Notes under the pieces: generated by a model
The model's input: only the letters and a program-made list of their open reading frames with translations
Database searches by the model: none
What the model was told of the DNA's origin: nothing
Translations under genes and position numbers: made by a program
Assembly: GCF_004348735.1 (NCBI RefSeq)
Contig: NZ_SMKT01000014.1
Location: 1-64,000 of the forward strand
DNA from: Actinomadura sp. KC06
GTDB taxonomy: Bacteria > Actinomycetota > Actinomycetes > Streptosporangiales > Streptosporangiaceae
Reading direction: 5' to 3'
Length of the DNA stretch: 64,000 bases
Part shown: one piece after another, positions 42,058-49,917 of the stretch
Position numbering within the stretch: position 1 is the stretch's first letter
Layout: each line of letters begins with the position of its first letter

Positions 42058-43065
42058 GTGCACATCCGAAGACCAGTCCCGCCCATGGCCGCGACCAGCA
42101 TCGAGCACATCCCCGAGGAGTGGGCCTGCTCGGGCGGGTGCCGGTACGAGCCCAAGTTCGACGGGTTCCGCTGCATCGCCAACGTGAACGATGACGGCGG
42201 CGTGCAACTGTGGTCCCGCAACCTCAAGCGCCTCAACGACGCGTTCCCGGAGATCGTGTCCGCCGTTCACGACACGCTCCCGCCGGCCACCGTGGTGGAT
42301 GGCGAGATCGTCCGCTGGTCCGCCGACGGCCGCCTCGACTTCTCCGCCCTCCAACGCCGCCACGTCGCCGGCCGCCGACGCGCCGACCTCGCGATCACCG
42401 AGCCCTGCCACTACGTCGTGTTCGACCTCCTCGAAGCGGCGGGGGAGGACCTGCGGCCTGCGCCGCTGTCCGAGCGCCGCGCCGAGCTCGAGCAGCTCCT
42501 GGGCGACCTTCCCGGCACGTCCCGCGTCGTGCTGTGCCCGCAGCTCCGCGACATCGGCGAGGCGCGGCTGTGGTTCGAGCTGCTCGTCGCACAGGGCGTG
42601 GAGGGCCTGGTGGTGAAGGCCGCGGACGACCCGTACCGGGAGGGACGGCGCGGCTGGTGGAAGGTCCGGCACCGGGTCACGACCGAAGCGATCGTTGGTG
42701 GGGTCACGGGGCCGGTAGATGCGCCATGTACGCTGCTCCTCGGCCGCTACGGGAGCGAAGGCCGGCTGCGTGTAGTGGCGCGATCGACGCCGCTGGAGGC
42801 CCGCGACCGGCTGAGGCTGGGTGCCGTGCTCGTCCCGGCGGGCGATGAGCATCCGTGGCCGGTGGAGCTACCAGCCGGCTGGGCGGGCGGCCTGCCCGGC
42901 GCAGGGGAGCCGATCCAGTACACGAGGGTCGTGCCCGAGATGGTTGTGGAGATCAGCGCCGACGCCGCAGTGGAGCGCGGCCGGTGGAGGCATGCGGTGC
43001 GGTTCGTGCGGCTACGCGCGGAGTTGGATCCGATGCTTGTTCCCAGAGACCTGGGCCTAGAGTGA
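42058..43065 (+). CDS. ATP-dependent DNA ligase
   Basis: 335 residues. Motif I is YEPKFDGFR with the adenylated lysine K33; motif III holds VVDGEIVRW; motif IV is EGLVVKA; motif V is WWKVRHR. The C-terminal OB-fold ends with VVEISADAAVERGRWRHAVR, then FVRLRAELDPM. It is LigC/LigD-ligase-like and seals nicks in duplex DNA. GTG 42058 is used to include the family-type RPVPPMAA start; ATG 42085 is possible. It reads into a gap and then a remnant of a second ligase. Confidence 0.9.
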   Translation: MHIRRPVPPMAATSIEHIPEEWACSGGCRYEPKFDGFRCIANVNDDGGVQLWSRNLKRLNDAFPEIVSAVHDTLPPATVVDGEIVRWSADGRLDFSALQRRHVAGRRRADLAITEPCHYVVFDLLEAAGEDLRPAPLSERRAELEQLLGDLPGTSRVVLCPQLRDIGEARLWFELLVAQGVEGLVVKAADDPYREGRRGWWKVRHRVTTEAIVGGVTGPVDAPCTLLLGRYGSEGRLRVVARSTPLEARDRLRLGAVLVPAGDEHPWPVELPAGWAGGLPGAGEPIQYTRVVPEMVVEISADAAVERGRWRHAVRFVRLRAELDPMLVPRDLGLE

Positions 43066-43396
43066 GGCCCCTCTCCGCTGCTCCTTCCAGTCGAGAATCG
43101 TCCCTTCAACTGAGATTCTCACTGATAGGTGCACAGTAGCCCTCTATGGGCTGTTGAGCCTGGTTGGCCTGCGGGGGAGCGAATACGGCGTCAGGCGTAA
43201 GTGGAGCTTACTCTAACCCCTTGAAAATCCGATGCTCAACAGACGGTGGCCGCCGCCAGTTGGCGTTCGACTCTTGGAAGGCTCCCACCCAAGCGGCGGC
43301 TCGCTGGTTCCGTCGGAGAAGCAGCGACGGCCCCCGGTGGTGGTGCACCGAGAGCCGCCGAGAACCCGAATCCGCTATCTGGAGGTCGAGCTCTCG
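43066..43396. other. Gap after the DNA ligase
   Basis: About 330 bp of lower G+C than its neighbours, with a small hairpin near 43198-43215 (GTAAGT...AGCTTAC). No gene is seen; it probably carries a promoter for the small membrane protein. Confidence 0.5.
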
Positions 43397-43582
43397 ATGA
43401 GCGTACGTCCACTGCTAGGTGAAGCGCAGCCACCGGACCAGGTGTCCATCAGTGTCGGTGCACTGCTGATCGTGTTCATGCTCGTTCTAATCGCCCTTGC
43501 GGCCTACCGCGACCCGAAGCTAGCGGCCACGTTTGGCGCAGTGGGTGCGATGGGAGCGCTGTTGGTCGCTCTGGTCCGTTAA
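43397..43582 (+). CDS. Small membrane protein
   Basis: 61 residues: a hydrophobic helix (GALLIVFMLVLIALAAYRDP), then a second one (FGAVGAMGALLVALVR). ATG 43397 chosen because the helix starts shortly after. A terminator-like hairpin follows. Function unknown. Confidence 0.6.
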   Translation: MSVRPLLGEAQPPDQVSISVGALLIVFMLVLIALAAYRDPKLAATFGAVGAMGALLVALVR

Positions 43583-43599
43583 CCGTCCTCGCACGCGAA

Positions 43600-43632
43600 G
43601 GGCCCGCCGCGCAAGGAGGCGTCGGCGGGCCC
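43600..43632 (+). terminator. GC-rich hairpin terminator
   Basis: Perfect 10-bp stem GGGCCCGCCG (43600-43609) / CGGCGGGCCC (43623-43632) just after the membrane-protein gene. No U-tract, as is common in high-GC actinomycetes. Confidence 0.7.
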
Positions 43633-43651
43633 GTGCTGTCCCGATACGTGA

Positions 43652-43799
43652 GACCCGGTCCAGTGCACGCGGGTGGCGCCGGAGGCGGTGGTGGAGATCA
43701 GCGGCGATGCCGCGGTGGGGCGGGGGACAGTCGCGGCGCGCGGTCAGGTTCGTGCGGCTGCGGCCTGGTGATGTGCCGATGGGCTTCGGTCTCGGATGA
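43652..43799 (+). pseudogene. Remnant of a second ATP-dependent DNA ligase (3' end)
   Basis: The frame from 43652 reads DPVQCTRVAPEAVVEISGDA, which lines up with EPIQYTRVVPEMVVEISADA of the ligase at 42058. After a shift in a G-rich run near 43720, the end reads RRAVRFVRLRPGDVPMGFGL, again like the ligase end. Only the last 50 residues survive. It may be the scar of a replaced ligase or a duplication. Confidence 0.75.
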
Positions 43800-43803
43800 C
43801 CAG

Positions 43804-44046
43804 CTACCCGGCGTCTTGTGAGGCGTCGCCCGGGCCTTGCAGGGCGGCGAGGTCCACGTGTTCGGCGACTTCTTCGATATCGCGGCAGTAGGCGACGAGG
43901 CGGCCGTATCTGGTGATGAGGAACCAGGATTGGCCGGCGCGGGCGTCGCTGTGGCGGGCCTGGGCGTAGATGAGGTCTGCGTCGTCGAGGGTGACGGCTT
44001 CGACGCGCAGGCCGTCCGGGCCGGTCAGGAACCTTGGCTCGGACAT
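43804..44046 (-). CDS. Small hypothetical protein
   Basis: 80 residues: SEPRFLTGPDGLRVEAVTLD, then FLITRYGRLVAYCRDIEEVA. The YGRLV..C motif is typical of a small actinomycete family next to regulators; no function assigned. ATG 44046 chosen; the frame upstream is non-conserved. Confidence 0.55.
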   Translation of the reverse strand: MSEPRFLTGPDGLRVEAVTLDDADLIYAQARHSDARAGQSWFLITRYGRLVAYCRDIEEVAEHVDLAALQGPGDASQDAG

Positions 44047-44275
44047 GGGGGCAGTCTGCGCGTTCCGATCTCGTCGTTGTAGGCCCAATCGCTGGGCGTG
44101 ATCGTGCGTGGTCCGGTCGGGGTTGCAGAGGTTGCCGCGCCGGCCCGGTTGACGTAGCTCTCTGTGACCGGCTGGGGAGGCTGGTTTAGGTGGCCGAAGG
44201 CTCGCCCTGCCTGCCTGGCTTGCGCTGGTCTGCTGTTAAGCGGTGAAGACGACTCTCGACCTCGCTAATACGGTG

Positions 44276-44350
44276 TTGACAAGGTTGATACGTAGAGCTA
44301 CATTGCTAATACCGGAACAACAAGGTTCCGAGGGATCGGGAGGAACCCTG
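44276..44350 (+). promoter_or_regulatory. Strong sigma70-type promoter with direct repeats, upstream of DUF932 gene
   Basis: TTGACA at 44276-44281, a 17-bp spacer, then TACATT at 44299-44304: nearly ideal -35/-10 boxes, rare in such GC-rich DNA. GCTAATAC recurs either side (44264 and 44305 areas) and ACAAGGTT recurs at about 44279 and 44319, so a regulator may bind here. A ribosome binding site GGGAGGAACCCTG precedes the ATG at 44351. Confidence 0.75.
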
Positions 44351-45613
44351 ATGACCGTCGACGTGAACGCGGCGTTCTCCGCCGAGAAGACCGGCCAACT
44401 CGACGCACAGCGCGCGGCCCGCGAGCAGCAGGTCCAGGCGAACGCTGACCGGGTCGCGTGGCTGGACAACGAGGTCGAGCAGGGCCGCATGGTCCTGGAC
44501 GGCCCCAACACCTACCGCGTCACGCAGGGCTGGGACGCGGGCGAGGTCTTCACCGTCAACCGGAACCTGGCGGGGCAGATCACCGAGGTCATCGCCGACC
44601 ACGGCCTCGACACCACCGCCGACGGTGACGCCGCTCTCTACTCCGCCGTCCCCGCCTGGCACGGCCTCGGCAACGTCATCCCCGGCGGCATCAGCGACAT
44701 CGCCGAGGTCCTGCGCCTCGGCGGGATCGAGTTCGGCGTGGAGAAGGTCGCCGACCAGTACACCTGGAACGGGGAGCTGCGCACCAAGCCGGACTCCTTC
44801 ATCACGGTCCGCGACGACACCGGCGACGCGCTCGGGAACGTCGGCCGCAAGTACGAGGTCTTCCAGAACCGGCGGCTGTTCACCTTCCTGGAAGACCTGG
44901 TCGCCCGCCACGGCGTGATCTGGCAGTCCGCCGGGCCGCTGCGCGGCGGCCGGAAGGTGTTCGTGTCCATGCGCGTCCCCAACGACGTGATCGTCGACCC
45001 GGGTGGCCTGGACGACACCGTCCAGCTGTTCATCGTCGCGATCAACTCCCACGACGGGCAGTCCCCGGCTCAGGCCGTCGTCACCCCGTGGCGGCCGGTG
45101 TGCGGCAACACCGAGCGGTTCGCCGTCCGCGACGCCGTGTCCCGGTGGAAGATCCGCCACACCTCCGGCGCGCTCGACCGCCTCCACGAGGCCCGCCGCA
45201 CCCTCGGCCTGACCGTCGCCTACGCCGAGACGTTCGCGGCCGAAGAGACCGCGCTGGCCCGCACGGACCTCGCGATCGCCGAGTTCCACAAGGTGATCTC
45301 CGACCTGTGGGACCCGGCCACCGAGGACGACTCCACCCGCACCCGCAACTACGACGAGCGCCGCCGCGAGTGCCTCGACGCCATGTTCCGCGCCGAGGCC
45401 GAGCGCGCCGGACGCACGGCCTACGCGGCGGAGAAGGCGGTCACCGACTACCTCGACCACGTCGCGCCCAAGCGCCCCGGCCGGACCCTCACCGAGGAAC
45501 TCGGCCGCGACCGCGCCCTGGACGTCGTCCGCGCCACCGCCCTGGTGGAGGGCACCGACGACGACCTGAAGACCACCGCGCACCGGCGGCTGCTGACCCT
45601 GACCCGCCGCTGA
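44351..45613 (+). CDS. DUF932 family phage/plasmid protein
   Basis: 420 residues. The signature VPAWHGLGNVIPGGISDIAE opens the domain, and GRKYEVFQNRRLFTFLEDLV, VFVSMRVPNDVIVDP, NSHDGQSPAQAVVTPWRPVC and the Cys in VCGNTERF are all family hallmarks (TIGR03299-like). The exact role is unknown; relatives sit on plasmids and phages and may act on DNA. It has its own strong promoter and its own terminator, so it is expressed separately. Confidence 0.9.
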   Translation: MTVDVNAAFSAEKTGQLDAQRAAREQQVQANADRVAWLDNEVEQGRMVLDGPNTYRVTQGWDAGEVFTVNRNLAGQITEVIADHGLDTTADGDAALYSAVPAWHGLGNVIPGGISDIAEVLRLGGIEFGVEKVADQYTWNGELRTKPDSFITVRDDTGDALGNVGRKYEVFQNRRLFTFLEDLVARHGVIWQSAGPLRGGRKVFVSMRVPNDVIVDPGGLDDTVQLFIVAINSHDGQSPAQAVVTPWRPVCGNTERFAVRDAVSRWKIRHTSGALDRLHEARRTLGLTVAYAETFAAEETALARTDLAIAEFHKVISDLWDPATEDDSTRTRNYDERRRECLDAMFRAEAERAGRTAYAAEKAVTDYLDHVAPKRPGRTLTEELGRDRALDVVRATALVEGTDDDLKTTAHRRLLTLTRR

Positions 45614-45615
45614 CC

Positions 45616-45662
45616 GGCCGCCCCCCGGGGCCAGGGTGCGGCCTGGCCCCGGGGGGACGGCC
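45616..45662 (+). terminator. Long GC-rich terminator hairpin
   Basis: A stem of about 20 bp: GGCCG-CCCCCCGGGGCCAGG pairing with CCTGGCCCCGGGGGG-ACGGCC around GTGCGG, directly after the DUF932 stop. One bulge. Confidence 0.8.
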
Positions 45663-45695
45663 CCCACCCCAACACAGGAAAGGGTCTGACCTGCC

Positions 45696-46067
45696 ATGAC
45701 GACGATGACCGTCACCCCGACCGCGTTCTCCGTCAGCTCCGAGAACACCCCCGGCACCGACTACCACGTAACCGTCGCGCCGTGCGGATGCTGCTACTCC
45801 TGCACCTGCCCCGACTACATCCACCGCCACCGCCGCAAGCCCGGCTACGCCTGCAAGCACATCGACACCGCCCGGGACTGGATGGCCAACGGCCCCGACC
45901 GTGCCCTCATGCTGGCGAACGCGCTGGTCAGCCTCCTCGCCCAGACCGCCGACCCCTGCGCCGTACCCCGGGCGGCCCGCCCGCCCGCGCCATGCGCGTG
46001 CGCCTGCAACTCCGGCGACGGCTGGTGCGGCGGCTGCGGCCACGCCGGATGCGGGCGACGCCGGTGA
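45696..46067 (+). CDS. SWIM-like zinc-finger protein
   Basis: 123 residues. CGCCYSCTCPDYIHRHRRKP, then ACKHID, carries the CxC...CxH SWIM finger; the tail has more Cys pairs (CACACNSGDGWCGGCGHAGC). SWIM domains bind DNA or protein. Start ATG after GGAAAGGGTCTGACCTGCC. Confidence 0.65.
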   Translation: MTTMTVTPTAFSVSSENTPGTDYHVTVAPCGCCYSCTCPDYIHRHRRKPGYACKHIDTARDWMANGPDRALMLANALVSLLAQTADPCAVPRAARPPAPCACACNSGDGWCGGCGHAGCGRRR

Positions 46068-46318
46068 CCGCGCACACCCCCGGGCGGGCGATCCCCGCCC
46101 GAGACGAGTTCCGCCGCGACGAACACCTCGTCGAGATCCTCGACGACCGTCCCGACTCCGAGAACCGCATCACCTTCTACGCCTACTGGCACGACGACAA
46201 GACGCCCGCCGAGGGCGGCCCGCCCGCCGGTGTACGCGGCCAGATCTACGTCGCCGACCTCGACAAGTTCACCGCCCACGCCGCCAAACGCGGCATCAAC
46301 GTCAGGAGATGGCCGTGA
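46064..46318 (+). CDS. Hypothetical protein
   Basis: 84 residues from GTG 46064 overlapping the previous stop: RDEHLVEILDDRPDSENRIT, then FYAYWHDDKTPAEG, beta-rich. No family recognised. Confidence 0.55.
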   Translation: MTAHTPGRAIPARDEFRRDEHLVEILDDRPDSENRITFYAYWHDDKTPAEGGPPAGVRGQIYVADLDKFTAHAAKRGINVRRWP

Positions 46319-46680
46319 CCATGTGGCACCGCATCCCCGAGCCCCTCATCAACCTCCTGCGCCGCATCAAGCGCATCGAGCACCCCGACGGGTCGTGGCC
46401 CGGCGCGGACGTCGTCGACACCGTCACCACCTGGCTGACCGAGCATGGCCTCGACCCCGCCGCCCCGGCCGAGGAGATTCCGCCCGGCGAACCCCGCCGC
46501 ATCTACCGCCGCACCGTCACGGTGGAGTGCTCCACCCACGTCCCGCTCGACGAGGCCGACCTCGACCACGCCATCACCGGCGCAGTCACCGGCACCGCCG
46601 TCCGGGTCGAGCACGCCGACCTCGCTGAGACGTTCTGGATCGAGCTCGACGCCACCGGCATCACCGCCACGCCGCGCTGA
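46315..46680 (+). CDS. Hypothetical protein
   Basis: 121 residues: MWHRIPEPLINLLRRIKRIE, then VVDTVTTWLTEHGLDPAAPA and a beta-rich end (RRTVTVECSTHVPLDEADLD). GTG 46315 is chosen (AGGAG six bases before); ATG 46309 and ATG 46321 are possible. Function unknown. Confidence 0.55.
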   Translation: MTMWHRIPEPLINLLRRIKRIEHPDGSWPGADVVDTVTTWLTEHGLDPAAPAEEIPPGEPRRIYRRTVTVECSTHVPLDEADLDHAITGAVTGTAVRVEHADLAETFWIELDATGITATPR

Positions 46681-46698
46681 CGCACCCCACCGGCGCCC

Positions 46699-46726
46699 GG
46701 GGAGGCCAGCAGCCGCTGGCCTCCCC
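46699..46726 (+). terminator. Hairpin terminator
   Basis: Perfect 12-bp stem GGGGAGGCCAGC / GCTGGCCTCCCC with a 4-base loop AGCC, after the gene ending at 46680. Confidence 0.8.
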
Positions 46727-46776
46727 GAGTCCGGCCCGGCGCACGACCAGGCCCCAACCCTGACAGGAGGACCCCC

Positions 46777-47004
46777 GTGGCCGTCACCACGAACACCGAC
46801 GTCTACGCCATCAACAAGCTGACCGGATACCTCTTCCCGCAGCTACGCGGCGAGGGCCGCCCGCCCGTCACCTCCGACGACGCGGCCAAGGCCCTCGCGC
46901 ACCTGTGCGAGGCGGCCTACCACAAGCACTCCGCCGGCGTCCGAGGCGAGGAGGTCCTCGCCGCGTGGGCCAAGACGCCGCCCGACCCGGACCGCACCCT
47001 CTGA
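46777..47004 (+). CDS. Small hypothetical protein
   Basis: 75 residues from GTG 46777 after GACAGGAGGACCCCC, a very good ribosome binding site. NTDVYAINKLTGYLFPQLRG, then a helical end. A monocistron between two hairpins. Function unknown. Confidence 0.6.
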   Translation: MAVTTNTDVYAINKLTGYLFPQLRGEGRPPVTSDDAAKALAHLCEAAYHKHSAGVRGEEVLAAWAKTPPDPDRTL

Positions 47005-47026
47005 CACGCCCCGCAGGGGCTGATCG

Positions 47027-47053
47027 CCGGGCGCCGGCCTCGCCGGCGTCCGG
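47027..47053 (+). terminator. Hairpin terminator
   Basis: Stem CCGGGCGCCGGC / GCCGGCGTCCGG, 11 of 12 standard pairs plus one G-U, loop CTC. Confidence 0.65.
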
Positions 47054-47195
47054 CTCGAGCGCCGCCAACATCCTCTGGGGAGACGCTGTGCATCACATCG
47101 CGACACCCGCCCCGCCGGCCACCCCTCCGGCCGCGCGGCTTCGTCCCACCGCCCTAGACTTTGTCGATTCGCTGTTGGCAAGGAGAGGTGCGGTG

Positions 47196-47447
47196 ATGGG
47201 GGAGGAACGCCCGCTCGGCGACCCGGCCAAGGAATTCTGGACCGCGGCCGACATAGCCGCCTACCTGGGCGTCACCGTCGAAACGGTCCGCGTCTACCGT
47301 AGCCGCGGCCGCGGGGAGCTGCCGGCCGAGGACGACCGCTTCGGCCAGTCCCCGGTCTGGCGGCCGGCGACGATCATCAACCACAAGCGTCCCGGCCAGG
47401 GCGCGCGCACCGACCTGCAAGACAACGACCGGAAGGCAGGCCCATGA
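47196..47447 (+). CDS. MerR/excisionase-type HTH protein
   Basis: 83 residues. EFWTAADIAAYLGVTVETVR, then VYRSRGRGELPAEDDRFGQS: the AlpA/MerR-like HTH with wing. It may regulate this cluster or act as a second directionality factor. ATG 47196, with GTG 47193 possible. Confidence 0.7.
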   Translation: MGEERPLGDPAKEFWTAADIAAYLGVTVETVRVYRSRGRGELPAEDDRFGQSPVWRPATIINHKRPGQGARTDLQDNDRKAGP

Positions 47448-47680
47448 CCATGCATCCCGACCCTGAACGCATCGTCGTGCAGGTACTCCTGACCGTCGGT
47501 GGCATCGCCGAGGTCGTCACCCCCGAACACGACTACCGGAACCCGCTGCGGGTGCCCGCGGCCGACATCGCGCGCGACGCGGGCCTGCCCGCAAACGAGC
47601 TGCCGGGCCGCAAGTTCTACGCCGCACGATCCGGTGACGGGCTGCGCGGCTTCCAGCTGATCGACGATCCGCGGCGCTGA
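47444..47680 (+). CDS. Small hypothetical protein
   Basis: 78 residues. RIVVQVLLTVGGIAEVVTPE then AADIARDAGLPANELPGRKF; a small beta-alpha protein coupled to the HTH gene by 4 bp. Followed by a clear terminator. Confidence 0.55.
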   Translation: MTMHPDPERIVVQVLLTVGGIAEVVTPEHDYRNPLRVPAADIARDAGLPANELPGRKFYAARSGDGLRGFQLIDDPRR

Positions 47681-47695
47681 CGCTGCACAGCAGAG

Positions 47696-47734
47696 AAGGG
47701 GCCGGCATCCGGGGATTTCCGGTGCCGGCCCCTT
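47696..47734 (+). terminator. Intrinsic terminator
   Basis: Perfect 12-bp stem AAGGGGCCGGCA / TGCCGGCCCCTT with a T-rich trail (CGTCTTCC) after it. Confidence 0.85.
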
Positions 47735-47820
47735 CGTCTTCCCTGGCGCAGATTGATTGCTCTGGAAAGGGCTGTTCGTGCGTTGCCGCCCCGGGCTGGG
47801 TGCCCGGGGCGGGCTCGGCC

Positions 47821-48204
47821 TCACTCCAGATCGGGGCCCGAGGTGAGGTGGTCGATCACGACCTCCGCGTGAGCCTGCAGGCGGAGGATGGCGTAGTCCG
47901 CGCATTCCAGCCGCCACACGGCGGGGTGGGATTGGTCCAGGGTTCCGAACGTCAGGGCGGTGAGCCAGTCCAGGATCATCCAGACGAGCAGGACCTTGGT
48001 CTCCTCCGCGAGGGGGAGGTCCAGGATCATGTCGTGGGACCGGACGATCGCTGCGGCGGCGTCCGCCCCCGTCCACTCCTCATCGATCTTCGCGGGAAGC
48101 GAGATCGGGATGGGAAGCATTCCCAGGACCTTGACCATCGCCAGGTAGCCGAGGATGACTTTCTCCCCGATTTCCCGCTGGCGGTCTTCGTGGTCGTCCA
48201 CCAC
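47821..48204 (-). CDS. Hypothetical protein, paralogue of 49918 gene
   Basis: 127 residues: GYLAMVKVLGMLPIPISLPA, then IVRSHDMILDLPLAEETKVL and an all-helical end. It matches the gene at 49918-50283 over the middle (LPIPI..P..D..WT, DLP). Both are driven by copies of the same promoter/leader. GTG 48204 follows GAGAGGAGTTC; a longer frame from the leader itself (MSGQGVRPPDR) may be made from a leaderless start. Confidence 0.65.
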   Translation of the reverse strand: MVDDHEDRQREIGEKVILGYLAMVKVLGMLPIPISLPAKIDEEWTGADAAAAIVRSHDMILDLPLAEETKVLLVWMILDWLTALTFGTLDQSHPAVWRLECADYAILRLQAHAEVVIDHLTSGPDLE

Positions 48205-48220
48205 GAACTCCTCTCTTGAG

Positions 48221-48305
48221 TTATCAATCTGCGAGTGCCGGTCCGGGGGTCTCACTCCCTGTCCCGACATCACTAACTATACCATAGTTTTGTACCGAGT
48301 TGGCA
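48221..48305 (-). promoter_or_regulatory. Promoter/leader cassette, copy 1
   Basis: On the minus strand: TTGCCA, 19-bp spacer, TATAGT (complement of 48276-48281), then a conserved leader with GGGAGTGAGACCCCCGGACC and a GAGTG...CACTC stem. The same about 85-bp block recurs at 49672 and 49810. Confidence 0.8.
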
Positions 48306-48324
48306 AGGGGAATGCAGGAGTCTC

Positions 48325-48744
48325 TCACGCATTCTTCGGGGGCCGCCCGCCGCCGACGCCCCGGCCCGGCCGCGCGCGTAGCTGCTCGTCCAAGTCACCG
48401 CGCCGCAGATGCACCACGCCGCACACCTCAACGAACCCCGTCAGGCGGCCCACATGGCGTTCCTTGGTCACCGTGGTGTGCGCCACCCCGCGCAGGTCGG
48501 CGATGTCCCGCTCGTCCAGCAGATCGTCGGCGTCCCCCGGCGCGGGCAGCGCGGGCAAAGCCCGCCCGTCCCGGTACGCCTCGACCTGGTCCCGGTCGTA
48601 GAGCAGCTTGCGCCGCCCGGGATTCAACGGCGCCGGGAACCCGTCCTCGTGCGCGACACCGGCGTTCCGGAACGTCTGGTACGCCAGCCCGAGCAACTGC
48701 GCCGCACCCGCGGCGTCCACCGCCGTCCGGCCCGCCGGGATCAC
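48325..48744 (-). CDS. HTH DNA-binding protein
   Basis: About 139 residues from GTG 48744. DAAGAAQLLGLAYQTFRNAG is one HTH; DERDIADLRGVAHTTVTKER is a second, like the paired HTH of excisionase/regulator proteins. It lies between two copies of the promoter cassette and may control them. Confidence 0.65.
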   Translation of the reverse strand: MIPAGRTAVDAAGAAQLLGLAYQTFRNAGVAHEDGFPAPLNPGRRKLLYDRDQVEAYRDGRALPALPAPGDADDLLDERDIADLRGVAHTTVTKERHVGRLTGFVEVCGVVHLRRGDLDEQLRARPGRGVGGGRPPKNA

Positions 48745-49007
48745 GGCATCTCCCCGGCGGCGCGGAAGACAGCGGCCACGCTCTCGTACGGGCGGCTGGT
48801 GTCCGGCGCGTACGTCAGGCACGCGGCCGGCCCCTGGTCGTCGCGGACCTCGAACCAGTACCGGATGTGACTGGTGCCTTCCCCGTTCGCCGCAGCCTGC
48901 TCGTGCCTGCGGCGGCATGCGTCGTCGAGCTGGTCGAGCGCGTCATCGATGCCGGACGCGTCGCCGATCATCACGGGCGGCTTGTTGGTCTGCCAGATCT
49001 CGAACAT
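48741..49007 (-). CDS. Small hypothetical protein
   Basis: 88 residues: EIWQTNKPPVMIGDASGIDD, then ALDQLDDACRRRHEQAAANG. ATG 49007 after GAAGGAGGCCAAC. Overlaps the HTH gene by 4 bp, so co-expressed with it. Confidence 0.65.
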   Translation of the reverse strand: MFEIWQTNKPPVMIGDASGIDDALDQLDDACRRRHEQAAANGEGTSHIRYWFEVRDDQGPAACLTYAPDTSRPYESVAAVFRAAGEMP

Positions 49008-49138
49008 GTTGGCCTCCTTCGCTGCCGGGCTGCTTCTCACTGTGCTAGGTGCGGTGGGTCGTGCGGGTGTCTGTGCGGATGTGTGGAAAACCGTTGGGCC
49101 CGGGAGCGGGGCGGGCGTTTGGCCCGCCCCGCCGTCCG

Positions 49139-49659
49139 TCAGAGGCGACCTTCCTGGAACAGCCGTTCGGTGATCCGGGACTCGGCGATGGGCTCGAAGC
49201 TGTCCACCGGTGCGAGCTGCCAGAGTTCGCGGCCGAGGTCGTACACCGACCGCCAGATCCGGCATTGCTCCTGCAGGGCCGCCCGGTCGTCACAAACGGT
49301 CGTGAGCCGCCCGACCTTGACGACGACCTGGCCGCAGCCGCTGGGGCTCTGGCGAGGTGACTTGCCAGGACCACCGGGGTCGGCTGGGCCCACCTGAACC
49401 TGACCGCCGAGTAGATCGTCGGTGTGCCCTGCCGGTACAGGCGGGCCGTCTTGGGGGTGGTCATCACCCGGTTCCCGATGATCCGGGCCTCGACCCACGC
49501 CTTGAACAGGTCGCGTGCGGCCCACTTGTCCGCGACGGTGATGACCACGCCCGGCATCAGGATCTGGATGAACGTCTGGACGATCTCGACGACACCCTCG
49601 TACGGTCCCGCGTGCCGGACCGTAAGGGACGCCTCGTGCTCGGCCGTGTAGTTCCCCAC
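49139..49659 (-). pseudogene. Hypothetical protein, frameshifted
   Basis: The start reads GNYTAEHEASLTVRHAGPYE to AVRFRWAQPTPVVL in one frame. The end reads QVVVKVGRLTTVCDDRAALQ to SRITERLFQEGRL in another, stopping at 49139. The break is near 49350. It is driven by promoter cassette copy 2. Either a real shift or an assembly error. Confidence 0.55.
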
Positions 49660-49671
49660 GGTTCCTCCACT

Positions 49672-49765
49672 GTTGATTTGTCAATCTGCGAGTGCCGGGG
49701 TCCGGGGTCTCACTCCCTCGTCCTGACACTTATAACTATACCATGTTTCTGTACTGACTCAAGAC
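49672..49765 (-). promoter_or_regulatory. Promoter/leader cassette, copy 2
   Basis: Minus strand, with TATAGT and the leader GGGAGTGAGACCCCGGACCC, then the CGCAGATTGACAAATCAACAG end. It faces away from copy 3, about 65 bp distant, forming a divergent pair. Confidence 0.8.
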
Positions 49766-49809
49766 CTTCTGCGACAGGAATCTTTAGCCGGTTTTCTATG
49801 CCGCCCTAC

Positions 49810-49904
49810 TTGCCATCACGGTACAGAACTGTGGTATAGTTAGTGATGTCGGGACAGGGAGTGAGACCCCCGGACCGGCGCTCGCAGATTGACAAATCAA
49901 CAGT
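49810..49904 (+). promoter_or_regulatory. Promoter/leader cassette, copy 3
   Basis: TTGCCA (49810-49815), 19-bp spacer, TATAGT (49835-49840), then ATG at 49846 and a leader almost identical to copy 1. The -10 lies only about 5 bp before GTG/ATG, so the transcript could begin at the start codon and be translated leaderless. Confidence 0.8.
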
Positions 49905-49917
49905 GGAAGGAAGACCG

